Shown here one piece after another: positions 44,020 to 51,904 of a stretch of DNA of 64,000 nucleotides. Both the position numbers and the translations under genes were made by a program. Origin of the DNA: an uncultured Flavobacteriales bacterium (GTDB taxonomy: Bacteria; Bacteroidota; Bacteroidia; Flavobacteriales_G; Salibacteraceae); the NCBI GenBank assembly GCA_943788725.1, contig CALSRJ010000001.1, positions 372,001 through 436,000 of the forward strand, written 5' to 3'. The notes below the pieces were generated by a model, which saw only the letters and a list, made by a program, of their open reading frames with translations, was not told where the DNA came from and ran no database searches. The stretch's first letter is position 1. Each line of letters starts with the position of its first letter.

Positions 44020-44949
44020 ATGCCGATTGATCATTTCAGAGCGCAACAATTTGGAAGACTTGAATTACTCGCCAGACAGGCGGTAGAGGGATTCATTACG
44101 GGTCTGCACAAAAGCCCATACCACGGATTTTCGGTAGAGTTCGCTGAACATCGCGCGTACAATACAGGTGAGAGTACTCGGCACATAGATTGGAAGCTCT
44201 ACGGCCGAACGGATAAGATGTTCGTGAAGCGCTTTGAGGAAGAAACCAACTTGAGGTGCTTCATCTGCATCGACCGCTCCGGGTCCATGTTTTATCCCAA
44301 ACGTTCAGAGGGAGACGCGCCTAACAAAATCCGATTCTCTATTCAATCGGCTGCATCCCTGATCTATTTGATGCGCACCCAGCGCGATGCGGTAGGACTG
44401 TCGTTTATCGGAAAAGGATTGGAGCAAACTACCCCCGCCAAAAGCTCATCGGTACACCATAGCTACTTGTTCACCTTATTGGAACAGGAGTACGCCCAAT
44501 TGGAAGGCGCCGATCAGTCAGACATCGTCGCATCCTTGCACAATTTAGCAGAGCAAGTACACAAGCGCTCATTGATCGTCATTTTCAGCGACTTTGTAGA
44601 TTCGACCATGCGGGGTGAAGCAGATCAGCAGCAGCTCTTTGAGGCGCTTCAGCACCTGCGTTACAACAAGCACGAAGTAGTGTTATTCCACGTAATGGAC
44701 AAGTCGACAGAGGTAGACCTGGAGTTGGATAACCGTCCGCACACCTTCATTGACATGGAAACGGGAGAGCGCGTGAAAGCACAACCACACGAATTGAAAA
44801 AGGCTTATAAGCAGGCCAGGGAAAAACGGATCAATGAGATCAAACTCAAGTGCCGCCAGTTCCACATCGATTGGGTAGAAACGGATATTCAAGAAGGTGT
44901 TAACCGTGTACTGGAGCGATTCCTCGCCAAGCGATCAAGGTTGCACTAA
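44020..44949 (+). CDS. DUF58 protein with von Willebrand A-like fold
   Basis: 309 residues, soluble. It begins with the DUF58 pattern (SPYHGFSVEFAEHRAYNTGE, then DIRHIDWK-like STRHIDWKLYGRTDKMFVKRF) and contains a vWA-type metal site, CIDRSGSM, then SLIVIFSDFVD. DUF58 proteins usually work with MoxR AAA+ ATPases in cofactor insertion or stress responses, but no moxR gene is adjacent here. The 3' end overlaps the convergent aroQ gene by four bases. Confidence 0.85.
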   Translation: MPIDHFRAQQFGRLELLARQAVEGFITGLHKSPYHGFSVEFAEHRAYNTGESTRHIDWKLYGRTDKMFVKRFEEETNLRCFICIDRSGSMFYPKRSEGDAPNKIRFSIQSAASLIYLMRTQRDAVGLSFIGKGLEQTTPAKSSSVHHSYLFTLLEQEYAQLEGADQSDIVASLHNLAEQVHKRSLIVIFSDFVDSTMRGEADQQQLFEALQHLRYNKHEVVLFHVMDKSTEVDLELDNRPHTFIDMETGERVKAQPHELKKAYKQAREKRINEIKLKCRQFHIDWVETDIQEGVNRVLERFLAKRSRLH

Positions 44950-45374
44950 CCTTGGTTGAGCAGCTTTAATATTCCCAATAAGTAGCTTTCCATTCCGAAG
45001 CCCGCTATCGATCCAATGGCGTGTTTTCCGATGAAAGATACATGGCGAAAATCTTCTCGCGCAAAGATGTTGCTCATATGCACTTCAATCACGGGTAGAT
45101 CTATAGCAGCGACAGCATCGCCAATGGCTACTGAGGTATGGGTGTATCCACCGGCATTCAAAAGGATACCTTTTACCGATTTATCTTTTTCCAATGCGTG
45201 CAAGTGATCGATCAGCTCGCCTTCAATATTGCTTTGGAAATAGTCGAACTCGATTTGCGGAAAGCCTTTCTTCATCTCTGCAATGAATCCATCAAAGGAC
45301 TTATCTCCATAAATATCCTTCTCGCGCTTACCAGTCAGGTTGAGGTTGGAGCCGTTGACGATTGCGATCTTCAT
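44946..45374 (-). CDS. aroQ: Type II 3-dehydroquinate dehydratase
   Basis: 142 residues, typical for the dodecameric type II enzyme of the shikimate pathway. Motifs: NGSNLNLTGKREKDIYG with the catalytic Tyr (Y22), LNAGGYTHTSVAIGDAV, the catalytic His in IEVHMSN, and FRHVSFIGKHAIGSIAGFG. Small differences from the common sequence are NGS for NGP and IGDA for IRDA (a substrate-contacting arginine is commonly there), so it is slightly divergent. It is convergent with the DUF58 gene and divergent from xerD. Confidence 0.9.
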   Translation of the reverse strand: MKIAIVNGSNLNLTGKREKDIYGDKSFDGFIAEMKKGFPQIEFDYFQSNIEGELIDHLHALEKDKSVKGILLNAGGYTHTSVAIGDAVAAIDLPVIEVHMSNIFAREDFRHVSFIGKHAIGSIAGFGMESYLLGILKLLNQG

Positions 45375-45470
45375 GCTACGAAACTAAGCACTGCATCAAC
45401 ACATGCCGTTTGAAAGGACGGCAAGAAGTGTCAGAGGAGCTACGGATTAATTGTTGAACTTTCCATCGCA

Positions 45471-46385
45471 ATGTGGGAGAGTTATAAGAAAGGGTTCAAG
45501 TCTTACCTGCGCATGGAGCGCTCGCTGTCAGAGAACAGCATCACGGCCTATATGGAAGACGTGCACAAGCTCACCTCCTACTTCGAAGGATTAGAACAAT
45601 CGCCCCAGCCCAAAGATGTCAGTCGCAAAGATTTGGAGCAGTTCGTCAAATGGGTGGTTGATTTGGGCCTTGCACCGCATACCCAAGCACGCATCATCAG
45701 TGGCATCAAGGCATTTTTTCGGTTTTTAGAAATCGATGAAGTGATCAGCGACGACCCTACTGCTATGCTGGAAGGACCTAAGTTGGGAAGGAAATTACCC
45801 GACACCTTGAACAACGCAGAAATCGAGGAAATGCTCGATCAGATCGACCGTTCTTCACCGGAAGGAGAACGCAACCGTGCAATTATTGAAACCTTGTACG
45901 CCTGCGGGCTGCGCGTGTCAGAGCTCGTCACCCTTCGGATCAGTAACCTCTTCTTCCAAGATGGCTTCCTCCGCGTCATTGGCAAAGGAGACAAAGAACG
46001 TCTGGTACCAATCCACGATTTCGCTGCGAAGAGCATTGACCTATACCTAAAAGAAGTGCGCGTTCACATCCAGCCCAAACCAGGAGAAGAAGACTACGTC
46101 TTTCTCAATCGCCGTGGAAGCCATCTGAGTCGGGTCATGATCTTCTACATCATCCGAGACCTCGCTGCCAAGGCCGGCATACGCAAGACCATCAGTCCGC
46201 ATACGCTCCGCCACAGTTTTGCAACAGAGTTGGTAGAGAATGGAGCCGACTTGCGTGCCGTGCAGGAAATGCTGGGACACGCGTCCATCACCACCACGGA
46301 GATTTACACGCATCTAGACCGGAAATTCCTCAAGAAAACAATCCTTGAACATCATCCGATGTACAATGGAAAGATGAAGTCGTAA
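45471..46385 (+). CDS. xerD: Tyrosine recombinase XerD (chromosome dimer resolution)
   Basis: 304 residues. The N-terminal SAM-like DNA-binding domain has RMERSLSENSITAYMEDVHK. All catalytic residues are present: R148 (ACGLRVSEL), K172 (GKGDKERL), H244 and R247 (SPHTLRHSF), H270 (LGHASITTT) and nucleophile Y279 (IYTHLD). Length and motifs fit XerC/XerD acting at dif with FtsK; there are no signs of mobile-element origin. It starts near the divergent aroQ gene and is followed closely by the TMTC-like gene. Confidence 0.9.
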   Translation: MWESYKKGFKSYLRMERSLSENSITAYMEDVHKLTSYFEGLEQSPQPKDVSRKDLEQFVKWVVDLGLAPHTQARIISGIKAFFRFLEIDEVISDDPTAMLEGPKLGRKLPDTLNNAEIEEMLDQIDRSSPEGERNRAIIETLYACGLRVSELVTLRISNLFFQDGFLRVIGKGDKERLVPIHDFAAKSIDLYLKEVRVHIQPKPGEEDYVFLNRRGSHLSRVMIFYIIRDLAAKAGIRKTISPHTLRHSFATELVENGADLRAVQEMLGHASITTTEIYTHLDRKFLKKTILEHHPMYNGKMKS

Positions 46386-46395
46386 GTTTGACTCC

Positions 46396-48342
46396 ATGGT
46401 CAAGAAAGCTGTAGACAATGCAGGTCAAATGGATCCACGCTGGATGTGGCTTCCGGTTGTGCTGGGCATCCTCCTTTATTCCATGGCCGTTGGGCACGGG
46501 TTCGTGCTGGACGACAACTTGGTCATTACCCAAAACCGGCACGTTCAAGATGGGTTTTCGGGCATCCCTGACCTACTCACTTCGAATTACACCCACGGAC
46601 ACCTCGACTTTAACGATGGACTCTACCGTCCGCTTTCGCTGATCACTTTTGCCATTGAATCGGCCATCACCGATTTGAATCCGAGCGTGAGTCACTTCAT
46701 TCAGGCGTTGCTATATGGCCTATTGCTGCTGATTCTAGGAAAGTTATTGATGCTTCTTTTCCACAGCCGCCCTTGGAGCGCATTTTGGATCTTGTTACTC
46801 TTTGCCTTGCACCCAATCCACACAGAAGTAGTTGCAAACCTCAAGAGTCGCGATGAAATCATGGCACTGCTCTTCTTTGCATGGTCTGCGTGGGTATTTG
46901 TGCGATACTTGAATAGCAACAACAAGAGATTGCTAGCAGGTGCCGTAGGATTGTACTTTTTGGCCCTGTTTAGTAAAGAAAGTGCGATTACGTTTCTGGT
47001 AGCGTTCCCACTTCTCCACTATTTCTATCGCCCTGATGCTTGGCAGAAAGTGTTGAAGATTGGTGCGCTATTCGCTATTCCGGCGGCCATTTTTCTAGCC
47101 GTCAGGGCGTGGGTTTTGCATTCAATGGGGCCAGTAGACTCCGGCGTGAGCGACCTGCTTCAAAATATTCTCTCGGGCTCAGAGAGCTGGGTTGAACGCA
47201 TTGCTACCGCCACTGTGGTGCAGGGATTTTACCTCTGGAAATTGCTCATTCCCTTTCCGCTTTCGCACGACTACTCGTATCACGTCATCCCCATCTACAA
47301 CCTGACCTCTCCACTGTTCTTGGTATCCTTGGTCTCGATGCTCGGTGTTGTATTCCTCGCCTATCGAGGTTGGAAAGGCAAGCAATGGTACGCGTTCGGC
47401 ATCGCCTTCTACTTCATCGCCATTTCGGTTGTATCGAATACCGTGATCTTAATCGGAGCGCTGATGGCAGAGCGTTTCGTTTTCGCTCCTTCGCTTGGAT
47501 GGACCATTGCTCTAGTGGGCGGAATCGGTGCCGTTCCATTCTTAGGCAAACGGCAAACGTGGATATTCGCTGGGATGGCAGGTGTTTTCTTACTCCTCTC
47601 GGCGCAGCGCATTCCGGATTGGAAAGACAACTACACGCTCTTCAATGCAGATGTGGACAAAGTGCCGAGCAGTGCGCGGGCGCATTACAATGTAGGCACG
47701 GCCAACAACGACCGGGCAAAGGTTGAGCCTCAAGAACGACAGCAACTCCGGAATTCGGCGATCCAACACCTCCGTAGGGCCATCGAAATATGGCCTGAAT
47801 ATAAAGACGCCTACAACAACCTCGGGGTGGTGTACATCGACATGGGGAAGCTGCCGGAGGCCTACGCTGTATATCAAGAGACCCATAGGCGCTTTCCCTC
47901 CTATTCAAAAGGCTTGTACAATTTGGGCATTACCACCTATAAGCTTGGGAAGTTTGCGGAGGCGGAAAGCTATTTTGAGGCTTACCTAGACCAATCTTCA
48001 AACAACGATGTCCTTTTCCTCACGGCGGAGAGCGAGGGCTACCAGTCTAAATTTGAGGAGGCGAAGGAGCACTTACTGCTGCTGATAGAACGCGAAACCA
48101 CACGAGCTCGCGGCCCACTCAAACTAGGAATGGCCTATGGCATATCAGGAGACCAAGCCAAGGCAGAAGAGTACTTCACCTTGGCGATTCGACTGGAGCC
48201 TCGGAATGCGGAAGCCCATTTGAACCTTGGCTTGCTCTACCTAAACACCCAACGACCAGGATTGGCTAGCGAAAGTCTTCGAAATGCATTGGCCTTGGAC
48301 CCGAACTTAGAACAAGCACGTCAATTGCTCGATCGTTTATGA
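46396..48342 (+). CDS. TMTC-like membrane protein with C-terminal TPR repeats
   Basis: 648 residues. The N-terminal ~400 residues contain about 9-10 helices and the PMT/TMTC glycosyltransferase-like signature: VLDDNLVITQNRHVQDGFSG, LYRPLSLITFAIE, then HPIHTEVVANLKSRDEIMAL. The C-terminal ~230 residues are TPR units (EYKDAYNNLGVVYIDMGKLP, KGLYNLGITTYKLGKFAEAE, AEAHLNLGLLYLN). In eukaryotes TMTC proteins O-mannosylate cadherins; bacterial relatives are uncharacterised. It begins 10 bases after xerD and overlaps the next gene by four bases. Confidence 0.8.
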   Translation: MVKKAVDNAGQMDPRWMWLPVVLGILLYSMAVGHGFVLDDNLVITQNRHVQDGFSGIPDLLTSNYTHGHLDFNDGLYRPLSLITFAIESAITDLNPSVSHFIQALLYGLLLLILGKLLMLLFHSRPWSAFWILLLFALHPIHTEVVANLKSRDEIMALLFFAWSAWVFVRYLNSNNKRLLAGAVGLYFLALFSKESAITFLVAFPLLHYFYRPDAWQKVLKIGALFAIPAAIFLAVRAWVLHSMGPVDSGVSDLLQNILSGSESWVERIATATVVQGFYLWKLLIPFPLSHDYSYHVIPIYNLTSPLFLVSLVSMLGVVFLAYRGWKGKQWYAFGIAFYFIAISVVSNTVILIGALMAERFVFAPSLGWTIALVGGIGAVPFLGKRQTWIFAGMAGVFLLLSAQRIPDWKDNYTLFNADVDKVPSSARAHYNVGTANNDRAKVEPQERQQLRNSAIQHLRRAIEIWPEYKDAYNNLGVVYIDMGKLPEAYAVYQETHRRFPSYSKGLYNLGITTYKLGKFAEAESYFEAYLDQSSNNDVLFLTAESEGYQSKFEEAKEHLLLLIERETTRARGPLKLGMAYGISGDQAKAEEYFTLAIRLEPRNAEAHLNLGLLYLNTQRPGLASESLRNALALDPNLEQARQLLDRL

Positions 48343-49007
48343 TTTGGTTGCTGACCTGCGAGCACTATAGCATTGGTGTACCGCTTCAATACGCGCACCT
48401 TTTTACAAAGGCCGTAGATGTGTTGGAAAGTCATCGCGGCTACGACGTTCGTGTTGCTCCTATGTATCTCCGGCTTGAACCCTTGTTTGACGAAGCCCGC
48501 TTCTTTCGCTACTCCCGATTGCTGATCGAACCCAATCGCCAGATCCAAGACAAACACCTCTTCTCCCCTTTTACCGCCCAACTTTCCACTTCAGAAAAAG
48601 CAGACATCACCAGCAAGTATTATCATCCTTACCGAACGGGCATTGAACGGTTCATCGAACAATACATTGACGAAGGAGTGTTTCACATCTCGGTGCATTC
48701 GTTCCACCCAGGGTTGGGCAGCCAAACTCGCGAAACCCCGATTGGTATATCCTTCGATTCAAAACGACAAGGCGAGCGAGAAGTGGCCATGATTTGGCGG
48801 CGTGCGCTTCAAGTGCTTTCACCAAGCCATAGCGTACGCTTCAATTACCCTTATAGAGGAAGTCAAAATGGATTCACGACCTATTTGCGCAATTGCTTCC
48901 CTGAGCAGTACACGGCATTAGAGCTGGAGGTGAGAAACGATGTCATATTAGACATGAGGCAGACCATTTACGAGAGCCTTGCCAACTTGAGGGGAGTGAT
49001 GGGCTGA
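48339..49007 (+). CDS. N-formylglutamate amidohydrolase family protein
   Basis: 222 residues. Family features: TCEHYSIGVPLQYAHLF, ESHRGYDVRVAPMYLRL, RYSRLLIEPNRQ, KYYHPYRTGIERFI, HISVHSFHPGLGSQTRE and IGISFDSKRQGEREVA, with metal-binding E, H and H residues conserved. The classical enzyme (HutG) hydrolyses N-formyl-glutamate in histidine degradation, but no hut genes are nearby, so the substrate may differ. It is coupled to the TMTC-like gene by an ATGA overlap. Confidence 0.82.
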   Translation: MIWLLTCEHYSIGVPLQYAHLFTKAVDVLESHRGYDVRVAPMYLRLEPLFDEARFFRYSRLLIEPNRQIQDKHLFSPFTAQLSTSEKADITSKYYHPYRTGIERFIEQYIDEGVFHISVHSFHPGLGSQTRETPIGISFDSKRQGEREVAMIWRRALQVLSPSHSVRFNYPYRGSQNGFTTYLRNCFPEQYTALELEVRNDVILDMRQTIYESLANLRGVMG

Positions 49008-49010
49008 CGC

Positions 49011-49391
49011 TCATCGCTCAGAGCGTCCCTTTGAACGCCCTTTTCTATCGTTTCCGCTGAGCACGTCTAAAACGGAAGTTACGACGGTTAGTAGCAAACT
49101 GAAGAAGAGCGCCCACAAAAAACTATCCACTTCAAACCCATCGCGGATGATCCAATCGGCCAACTCAATGATTACGGCATTGATCACCAAGAGAAACAAG
49201 CCCAGCGTAAGGATGGTAGCGGGGATGGTGAGTATGACCAACAGCGGTTTTACAAACTGATTCAAGAATGCAATAGAAAGGGCCACCAAGAATGCATCCA
49301 CGAAACCTCCTAGGTATATTCCTGGAAGCAGGTATGCGCAAATCACAACAGCCAGCGATGAGATGATAATATTTAGAAGGAACTTACTCAC
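49011..49391 (-). CDS. Small four-helix membrane protein, YvlD/phage_holin_4_2 family
   Basis: 126 residues with four hydrophobic helices and a basic tail (NDRKGRSKGRSER). The loop VALSIAFLNQFVKPLLVILT and the helix TILTLGLFLLVINAVIIELA are typical of the YvlD-like family. Despite the Pfam name it is common in bacterial chromosomes and is not evidence of a prophage. Function unknown. Convergent with the amidohydrolase gene, with only three bases between them. Confidence 0.82.
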   Translation of the reverse strand: MSKFLLNIIISSLAVVICAYLLPGIYLGGFVDAFLVALSIAFLNQFVKPLLVILTIPATILTLGLFLLVINAVIIELADWIIRDGFEVDSFLWALFFSLLLTVVTSVLDVLSGNDRKGRSKGRSER

Positions 49392-49401
49392 TACTGCTCA
49401 A

Positions 49402-50184
49402 CTAGGCTGACGCAAGAATCAGGAAGATGAAAACCACCACTAGAATTAGCAATAGCAATCCTATGGCCGCAAGGATCAAGTAGATCAGACCCAAAATGAA
49501 ACCGACCATCCCCATATCACTTTCATTTTTGCTCCTCTTACCGAACACAACCGCCATGATGGCAAGCACAAGGGCTAGCATAGAAAATATGACACCTAAC
49601 CCTGGAACGATAAAGTTGGTGACAACCCCAAAGATTGAAAACACCCACGTCAATACTCCAGTGATCAAGGCAAAGTTACCGTCGTGTGTGGTTTTATCAT
49701 TCAACTCTTCATCTTCCTCTGGGAGTATCGACTCCACTGAGCCTATTCGCGCACCAGCCCCTTCATTTAGGTCGTGATTAGATCGCGGTTTGAACCAAGA
49801 TATCGCATGGAGCTTCGGCCCCTTCTGAAACGATGCTTTCGTGATATCCGAGAGCGCCCTTTTGGTAGCAGCAAGTTTACTGTGTGTCCCCTTTTGATTT
49901 TGACTACGAGAAGCTTGCGTTTCTTTGCCTTTCTGAGTTTCAGAACTTGCTCTCTCGATCACGCTAGGTTGACTCACCGATGCTGGAATCCGCTGGCTCA
50001 ACGCATTGGGACTTTTGCTGGTACCCAGGTTTAGATGATAACCGTTGCGGTGCTTCCTTTTTTGGATGATGTTAGAAGACACTACATCGCTGCTCGTACT
50101 ACAGGACGAGAGAACGATGGAAAGCACCAAGGAGAAAGACAGGATTACGTACCGCACGGATTGATTTGACTTCATTGCTTTCAT
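49402..50184 (-). CDS. Lipoprotein with C-terminal DUF4190-like membrane hairpin
   Basis: 260 residues. A lipoprotein signal ends in VLSSC near residue 28; a long basic, Ser/Thr/Gln-rich linker (about 30-150) follows; then acidic ILPEEDEELNDKTTHD and several hydrophobic segments (NFALITGVLTWVFSIFGVVT, IFSMLALVLAIMAVVFG, GFILGLIYLILAAIGLLLLI) resembling DUF4190. A protein both lipidated and multi-spanning is unusual. ATG 50175 is an alternative start. It lies directly upstream of the four-helix protein and may share its transcript. Confidence 0.65.
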   Translation of the reverse strand: MKAMKSNQSVRYVILSFSLVLSIVLSSCSTSSDVVSSNIIQKRKHRNGYHLNLGTSKSPNALSQRIPASVSQPSVIERASSETQKGKETQASRSQNQKGTHSKLAATKRALSDITKASFQKGPKLHAISWFKPRSNHDLNEGAGARIGSVESILPEEDEELNDKTTHDGNFALITGVLTWVFSIFGVVTNFIVPGLGVIFSMLALVLAIMAVVFGKRSKNESDMGMVGFILGLIYLILAAIGLLLLILVVVFIFLILASA

Positions 50185-50241
50185 GTTCTAGGCAAACAAG
50201 ATAAATCAAAGAATATTTACGTGCCGATGAATAATGCCATA

Positions 50242-50272
50242 CAAAAAAAAGACCCGCCGAAGCAGGTCTTTC
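50242..50272 (-). terminator. UUCG-type terminator, orphan copy
   Basis: On the reverse strand AAGACCTGC and GCGGGTCTT pair around TTCG (one G-T pair), followed by eight T. The 31 bases are identical to 53521-53551. No reverse-strand gene lies directly upstream of it, so what it terminates is unclear. Confidence 0.7.
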
Positions 50273-50380
50273 ATTCTCACACAATCGAAGAACAATGCAT
50301 TCCTGTCTAGCCTCATTGTCTCGGTCATTTGCGACTAATCCAACCATCTAAAAAACTCATGGCTCTTTCGCTGAATCCGT

Positions 50381-50388
50381 TATATTTG
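50381..50388 (+). promoter_or_regulatory. Candidate -7 box for the exported-protein/YidD operon
   Basis: TATATTTG matches TAnnTTTG exactly and lies 19 bases upstream of the ATG at 50408, implying a short leader. No clear TTG -33 element is seen at standard spacing. Confidence 0.4.
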
Positions 50389-50407
50389 ACTTCAAACCTA
50401 AAGCACC

Positions 50408-50794
50408 ATGAAGAAAATACTCCTATTTATCACCTTGCTGACTCTTATTAGCAGCAACACATCATTCGCTCTTTCCTCCGCAGATTTTGAGAAAGATGCA
50501 ACATTTGATAGCCAGGCCATTGCTGATCTGCAAGCCATGGAGTCAACCGTGAAAGCTTTTGATCAGAATTTGAGTTACTCAGAACTGATTGCAGAAAAGC
50601 CGGAAGCCGTTAAGTTTTTGTCCCTTGCTGGCGATGAAGGTTCAGGTGGTTTTTCGATAGACCAGATGGACTGGGGTGCTTGCGCTTGGGGCTTCTGTTG
50701 CTGCCCTGTCGGCTTTTTTGTCGTTGCCGTCAACAAGAATAAATCCTCAGAAAGTAAAATCAGCTACTGGATTGGATGGGCTGCGGGATTGTAG
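50408..50794 (+). CDS. Small exported protein with Cys-rich hydrophobic C-terminus, function unknown
   Basis: 128 residues. Signal peptide MKKILLFITLLTLISSNTSFA; an acidic helical middle (SADFEKDATFDSQAIADLQ); then a Gly-rich turn and WGACAWGFCCCPVGFFVVAV, NKNKSSESKISYWIGWAAG. The tail recalls a widespread Bacteroidota small-protein pattern (WGFCxxPVGxxxV ... K), whose function is not known to me. It heads the cluster that continues with the LolA-like and YidD-like genes, but a strong hairpin follows it, so its mRNA may be mainly separate. Confidence 0.65.
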   Translation: MKKILLFITLLTLISSNTSFALSSADFEKDATFDSQAIADLQAMESTVKAFDQNLSYSELIAEKPEAVKFLSLAGDEGSGGFSIDQMDWGACAWGFCCCPVGFFVVAVNKNKSSESKISYWIGWAAGL

Positions 50795-50831
50795 TGAATT
50801 CAATATCCACTGTATTGTACTATGCATCGCT

Positions 50832-51509
50832 TTGACCATTTTTCACTTTAATCATAAACCTCTCCAATGGAGAGGTTTATTTGTTTTCGGCCTGTATTTT
50901 TTTATTGGGTCGCCGTTTTGCGTTCAAGCTCAGCAAAGAACGAGAGGAGTTTCCTCAGATTACTCCATCATGGAGGTGTTGCCCAATGGAGAAAAGCGTT
51001 TAAGTATGGGCACGATTCGCTTTGATGCGGAGTCTCTAACCCTACAATACGACAATCACTTTCCTTCTAAATACGAAATGCTCATCAACGATACGGCACT
51101 CCACTTTATCCGAGAAGGAGTAGTAGAAAGAAAAGAACCCGCTGGACAAATCGCCGAGTTCAGTGTTTTTAATCTCATATTGAAGGCTCAGCTTGGTACA
51201 TTTGGTTTAAGAAACTCTCCTTTCGAGATGACCGAATCGACCAATGATGGAGAAATGATTCTCTCACGATGGGAATCTAAAAGAGCTTTAAAAGGTCCTC
51301 TTACAGCTTATGAAATCGCGCTGAAAGACAATAAACTCTTTGGCATCATCACCCGAGGAAAAAATGATGAGGTCCTCGGAAAACAATTCTTCTCTGAATA
51401 CCTTGAGGTTGAAGGTCTCCTTTTCCCAACTAAATGTGAAGAAGTACGCTACGAAAAAGAGGGCACGCACACAAAAGTTACTACTTATTCCAACATTTAT
51501 CTACTATGA
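50832..51509 (+). CDS. Exported LolA-like protein (tentative)
   Basis: About 225 residues. A hydrophobic signal (LFVFGLYFFIGSPFCVQA) precedes a beta-rich body: MGTIRFDAESLTLQYDNHFP, SKYEMLINDTALHFIREG and LEVEGLLFPTKCEEVRYEKE. The pattern G-x-I-x-F-x-x-x-x-L-x-L-x-Y, then P and a short-strand/turn, resembles LolA-type lipoprotein carriers, but similarity is weak. There is no ATG before the signal; TTG 50832 is the best start, yet it lies upstream of a 12-bp hairpin, so the N-terminus is doubtful. It overlaps the YidD-like gene by four bases. Confidence 0.5.
   Translation: MTIFHFNHKPLQWRGLFVFGLYFFIGSPFCVQAQQRTRGVSSDYSIMEVLPNGEKRLSMGTIRFDAESLTLQYDNHFPSKYEMLINDTALHFIREGVVERKEPAGQIAEFSVFNLILKAQLGTFGLRNSPFEMTESTNDGEMILSRWESKRALKGPLTAYEIALKDNKLFGIITRGKNDEVLGKQFFSEYLEVEGLLFPTKCEEVRYEKEGTHTKVTTYSNIYLL
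50854..50880 (+). terminator. Hairpin between the small exported gene and the LolA-like gene
   Basis: A perfect 12-bp stem (ATAAACCTCTCC / GGAGAGGTTTAT, AAT loop), followed by TTGTTTT. It is probably a terminator or attenuator that lowers expression of the downstream envelope genes. It also covers the start region of the LolA-like frame. Confidence 0.6.
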
Positions 51510-51904
51510 TGAAGTTGACCCTGAATTACCTCGTTCTAATAGCGGTTGCGCTTAGCGTCAATTCTACATTAGCCCAAAGCATCAGTCATGCTGACCTTAA
51601 TCTGTTACGTTTTCATCATGAAGGCCCAATGAGCTTCGAAAAAGAAACTAAAGGCTCTAGTGGAAGTGTAAAACAGCTATTCCTTTTTTACAAACACTTT
51701 ATATCTTCCCAAGACGCAAGTTCGTGCAGTTTTCATCCCAGTTGTTCAGTTTACTTCGTGCACGCTGTGAAGCGTGGAGGATTTATTCACGGCACCTTGC
51801 TCTTTGGCGATCGATTTTTGAGGTGTAACTCCTTGAGCAAAGAAAACTACCCTGTATATGAACCTCTTCAGTTGCTGTATGACCCGGTACCTGCTGATTT
51901 TTAA
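51506..51904 (+). CDS. YidD-like protein with a secretion signal
   Basis: 132 residues: a cleavable-looking signal (LNYLVLIAVALSVNSTLA), a linker, and a YidD (DUF37) domain with LFLFYKHFISSQDASSCSFH, PSCSVYFVHAVKRGGFIHGT and DRFLRCNSLS. The three cysteines (SC..P.CS and RC) fit the family. Normal YidD is about 85 residues, cytoplasmic-side, encoded beside rnpA and yidC, and assists membrane protein insertion. Here it has a signal peptide, loses part of the usual C-terminal motif and sits in an envelope operon, so it probably acts in the periplasm. It overlaps the LolA-like stop by four bases. Confidence 0.72.
   Translation: MMKLTLNYLVLIAVALSVNSTLAQSISHADLNLLRFHHEGPMSFEKETKGSSGSVKQLFLFYKHFISSQDASSCSFHPSCSVYFVHAVKRGGFIHGTLLFGDRFLRCNSLSKENYPVYEPLQLLYDPVPADF

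Noticed and set aside
45471-46385. Tyrosine recombinase as a mobile-element integrase
   Set aside because: Length and motifs fit housekeeping XerC/XerD, it is embedded among core genes, and no att repeats were found around it.
49011-49391. Phage holin, hence a prophage remnant
   Set aside because: The YvlD-like family carries a holin name in Pfam but is a common chromosomal membrane protein, and no phage genes surround it.
50099-50347. Reverse-strand open frame over the orphan terminator
   Set aside because: It crosses the terminator hairpin and overlaps the lipoprotein start; the product has no domain-like pattern.
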